This document shows, piece by piece, positions 61,074-64,000 of a DNA stretch of 64,000 bases (the stretch's first letter is position 1; every line of letters begins with the position of its first letter). The position numbers and the translations under genes were made by a program. The stretch is from NCBI GenBank assembly GCA_947652115.1, contig OX393569.1, positions 11,178,055 to 11,242,054 of the forward strand, in the 5' to 3' direction. The notes below the pieces were generated by a model. That model saw nothing but the letters and a program-made list of their open reading frames with translations. It was not told where the DNA came from and searched no databases. The DNA is from Blastomussa wellsi (taxonomy: Eukaryota; Cnidaria; Anthozoa; Scleractinia; Plerogyridae).

Positions 61074-62161
61074 ATGCCACTGAAAGGTAAAAGGAAGAAG
61101 AAGAAGAAGAAAAATGATCAAAGCATCTTGAAAGATTACCGCGATCCCACCGAACCTGGTAGTTTGGGAGGTATTGAACGATTTGCCAAGGCTCAGAAAT
61201 TACCTGTCAACAGAGTCAAGAAACTCTTGGAAAGAGAATTGGGATACACGCTTCATAAACCCAGAAGGAGACGATACACTACTTCTCCCGTCTTGGTGTT
61301 CAATATCGATCAACAATGGGTAGCTGATTTGGTGGAAGTGCAAACAACAAAGGCAACCGTTACCTGCTGATCGTTTTGGACGTGTTGTCCAAATACGCTT
61401 GGATAGAACCCGTGAAAAACAAGACGGGAAAATCAGTGACGGAAGCTTTTGAAAAAATCCTGAAACGCGCCAAAGGACGTACACCTCAGAATTTACAAAC
61501 CGATGATGGAAAGGAATTTTATAACATGACCTTTGCTGAATTGATGAAACGAAAGAAGATCAATCATTTTTCGACGGCAGGTGACACGAAAGCCAGTATT
61601 GCGGAACGATTCAATCGTACCTTCAAGGAACGCATGTATCGTTATTTTACCGTCAAAAACACATTGAATTACATGTCTGCACTTCCCGCTTTGGTGAAGG
61701 GATACAATGCGTCGTTTCATAGAAGTATCGGCATGGCTCCAAACCGAGTCAACAAGAAAAACGAACACGAAGTGTGGATGAATTTGTATGCCAAGAAATT
61801 GCAAGGCAAAAAACCCAAACGACGTACTTTGTTGAAAGTGGGTGATAAGGTACGACTCAACAAAAAATTCCGTACGTTCAAGAAAAGTTATTTGCCAGGC
61901 TGGACCGAAGAAATTTTCGTCGTGAGTGATGTCAGACCAGGTCCACCCGTCACCACCTACAAGATCAACGAATACGACGGAACGCCTCTCAAAGGAACAT
62001 TTTACAAGGAAGAATTGCAAAAAGTCCTGCAAGACGACGAAGATCTGTTTCGAGTAGAAAGAATATTGAAACGAAAAGGTACTAAAGTGTTGGTTGAATG
62101 GAAAGGATGACCAGAGAAGTATAACAGTTGGATCGAACGCTCCGCTCTGGAATCGCTATGA
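61074..62161 (+). pseudogene. Retrovirus-type DDE integrase with C-terminal chromodomain (broken)
   Basis: Lys-rich start (MPLKGKRKKKKKKN), then a helical region before the catalytic core. The core carries the first Asp in QWVADLVEV (about 61320), the second in LQTDDGKEF (about 61500) and the Glu in KASIAERFNRTFKE (about 61600), with spacing of about 35 residues as in retroviral and Polinton integrases. The C-terminal part is SH3-like then chromodomain-like (VERILKRKGTKVLVEWKG). Breaks: a frame change at about 61345 between the first Asp and DVLSKYAWIEP, and a TGA at 62108 at a position where chromodomains carry Trp. The former stop overlaps the next ATG (62158-62161). Confidence 0.8.
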
Positions 62162-63194
62162 GGGAATTTTATCTGAGACTCACCAGTCGATCGAACCGCG
62201 TGGAATTCCCCGACAATCAATCCAATCACTTCAAGAATCGTTTGCCTTACCCGTTGCGTTTCAAGGAATGAGGATGGAAAGTGGGTTGACCAGTATTCAC
62301 GTACCAAAAGCACCACCTCATGTCCTAATCAAGGATCCCTTCTTGTTTCGGTTCGAATGGGACTTGTTGGAAGATGAGGACAACGAAGTTTATACAGAAC
62401 AACGACTCCTCATCACTGAAGATGTGTTGAACAAGTTCAATTCCAACATCACAAACGGCATGCAATTTATGACAGCCATAAAGAGATTGTACTATTGGAA
62501 ACTAGAAGACATCGGTATTGCTGATGCTCAATTGGGACAAGATGTGACAGAAGGTCAAGACGATGATGGTAACGACATCGTGAAATTCAAGAGGTTTTAC
62601 ACGCAAATGTATGCTGACAAAGACCAATTCGTATTGGATAATATCGACATGTATTTCGGAGGCAACTCGAACAATTACCCAAAAGTGTTCGTGGGATATC
62701 AATTGGCCAAAGACATGGGATGGGTCAAAGAAGAAACAGATAGTGATGGTGATCCCGTTTACGAATTGGGAGACAATTTACGCAAAGAATTTCCCACAGA
62801 TAAGGTGCCAGGCGCTACTGACATTATAGAAGGAAACGACGAATTTTACAAAATCGACAAAGACGCAATTCAGTTGAGTTCTTTTTGCAATTGGGTGTTT
62901 TCGTACTTGGACCAAAGTTACGAACGGGCATTCGGTCATCAGCAAAGACCTCTATTCGTTCACTCGACTGTCGTCCAGAGCAGCACGGTGGGAGTGCAGA
63001 TCACTAATTTGTTGAGAGACATTCCCTACACGTTGTCTCAAAGTGGATACGAGATGCAAAACGTGCAATATATACCGGTGCGAGACGAAGTCATTGACAT
63101 TATCGAAATCGACGTGATAGAGGAAGACGGAAGAGAAGTACACTTCGAAGAAGGAAGTACGATCGTGACATTACATTTCAAGTATGACGACTGA
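62158..63194 (+). pseudogene. Virion protein 1 (penton/minor-capsid-like), broken near start
   Basis: The ATG at 62158 opens EFYLRLTSRSNRVEFPDNQSN, the N-terminal pattern of a protein family next to integrase or capsid genes in animal Polinton-type elements. It meets a TGA near 62272 and the rest reads in another frame (GLTSIHVPKAP ... to KYDD at 63194). About 345 residues, acidic, no transmembrane segment. MGWVKEETD and SSFCNWVFSYLDQSYERAF are features of the central part. A jelly-roll minor capsid (penton) role is inferred from position and family, not from a visible fold. Its stop overlaps the next ATG by 11 bp. Confidence 0.55.
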
Positions 63195-64000
63195 AGAGTT
63201 CTACTTGACGTTACCCAATGACAGCAGTCGCAAAGAATTTCCAAACAATACAAACAACAGTTTCAAAGTGCGATTACCAACTCCCATTCGATTGGGTGAA
63301 GGATGGAAAGTGGGATTGAGTAGTATATCGTTGCCTGACAACCAACTAGCTATTCCTTCTGTCACGGATGATCCAAATACCATCCTGTTCAAGTATGAAT
63401 GGTTTCATGGCGAGAATGACAATCACTACTACACAAGCCGATTGAACATCAGCGATTTGAACAATGTATTCTCCAGACTGAATGGTGTGGAATTCATGAA
63501 AAGCGTGGTGAATTTCTATGATCAAAAAAGATACAAAACCGGTGGCAATGGCGCTCCGGTTTACAATCCAGAATGGGGAGCTTCTTTCAACAGTCCAATA
63601 GACAAAGGACGAACATTTGTCAAATTCAAATGGGATGGTGACCAATTGATCGTAAAAAACATGGGAACCACGAAAAAACATCATGGCGTGACATTCAAAG
63701 TCAACGCTACACTGGCCAAGAAAATGGGATGGTAAGCGTGTGCTTCCGCTTTTTAAACCTTTCCATCCTTCCGACGCACTTTCTTTGACGAGATCGGTGA
63801 AGAATCCACTCCCGTCTTGATCGGAAGACAAGATTCCTACTTATCCTGTTGATGTTGTCCGTTGGGATGTTTTCACAAATTACATCCCTGCACCCGGTGA
63901 ACCAGACACCAGAGACATGAGATTCTGGGTTGTGAAGGACGACATAGAAGACATACGCGATGTATCTAAAAGAAACGATGGCAGGTTTCTTTTTTTGTCT
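63184..64000 (+). pseudogene. Virion protein 2, paralogue of protein 1, broken and cut by window edge
   Basis: Starts EEFYLTLPNDSSRKEFPNNTN, parallel to the start of the preceding gene, with VRLPTPIRLGEGWKVGLSSISLP and later TFKVNATLAKKMGW matching protein 1's KDMGW. A TAA at about 63733 ends the first frame. Related text continues after it in other frames (FFDEIGEESTPVLIGRQD; VVRWDVFTNYIPAPGEPDTRD; VVKDDIEDIRDVSKR) to the window edge. Tandem paralogy suggests capsid vertex or minor-capsid subunits diversified by duplication. Confidence 0.5.

Larger units (their letters stand above)
51694..64000. mobile_element. Second Polinton/adintovirus-type element (right end outside window)
   Basis: Gene order: polymerase (-), five LPEEhK/zinc modules (-), divergent promoter, three small genes (+), exonuclease-like gene (-), GRF gene (-), divergent promoter, small gene (+), integrase (+), two virion proteins (+) running off the window. 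Integrase, polymerase and capsid-associated genes together define a Polinton/adintovirus-type genome. The left limit is uncertain (51.0-51.7 kb); no inverted repeat can be checked because the right end is missing. Polymerase and integrase are broken, so it is an endogenised copy. Confidence 0.7.

Noticed and set aside
15540..62272. In-frame stops in viral genes as selenocysteine or other recoding, given the nearby EEFSEC gene
   Set aside because: Stops are both TGA and TAG, occur with frame changes in the same genes, and no SECIS-like context was seen; decay of endogenous copies explains them.

Overview
The window is animal nuclear DNA, most likely from a cnidarian (probably anthozoan). The evidence is GT-AG host exons, a dense mix of animal transposons, and integrated Polinton/adintovirus-type and Polinton-like-virus (PLV) DNA of a kind I associate with cnidarian genomes. 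The species is inference. Two host genes are anchored by their first coding exons. Major vault protein (MVP) starts on the minus strand at 25065 and has a splice donor after 24916. The selenocysteine-specific elongation factor EEFSEC starts on the plus strand at 41421 and has a donor after 41870. Most other sequence therefore lies in MVP intron 1 (left), the MVP-EEFSEC intergenic region (middle) or EEFSEC intron 1 (right).

Left third: a L1-like LINE (2690-24401, 13-15 bp target duplication) is split by a structurally complete 17.5-kb Polinton-type element (3358-20842). That element has 1.5-kb terminal inverted repeats, each carrying an identical phospholipase A2-like gene, and a 5-6 bp target duplication inside the LINE reading frame. 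It encodes a family B DNA polymerase (broken), two GRF zinc-finger proteins, C2H2 proteins and a duplicated RING-finger gene. No capsid, packaging ATPase, protease or integrase was recognised, so it looks like a replication-only derivative.

Middle (24.4-50 kb): host exons are embedded in repeats. These are a tRNA-like SINE tail, an 813-bp foldback element, a Penelope-like retroelement fragment, a 580-bp tandem repeat with a hammerhead-like core, a 5S-rRNA-like stretch, and a nested set of TA-flanked DNA transposons sharing CAGTACC termini (38530-40361; 42178-47154 containing 42309-44318 and 44424-46119; 48247-48610). Decayed PLV genes lie at 1.3-1.9, 33.4-37.9 and 50.3-50.9 kb. They are membrane and coiled-coil proteins plus the N-terminal part of a second kind of polymerase.

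Right (51.4-64 kb): a second Polinton/adintovirus-type element runs off the window. It holds a polymerase with several breaks, an array of five related LPEEhK/zinc modules, small accessory genes, an exonuclease-like protein, a GRF protein, a retrovirus-type integrase (broken) and two adjacent virion-protein paralogues. Genes in both large elements sit behind TATA boxes and GGGGATACCCC-type palindromes, including two divergent promoters, and several second-element genes are preceded by splice-acceptor-like sequences. The PLV genes instead have TATATA directly against the start codon.
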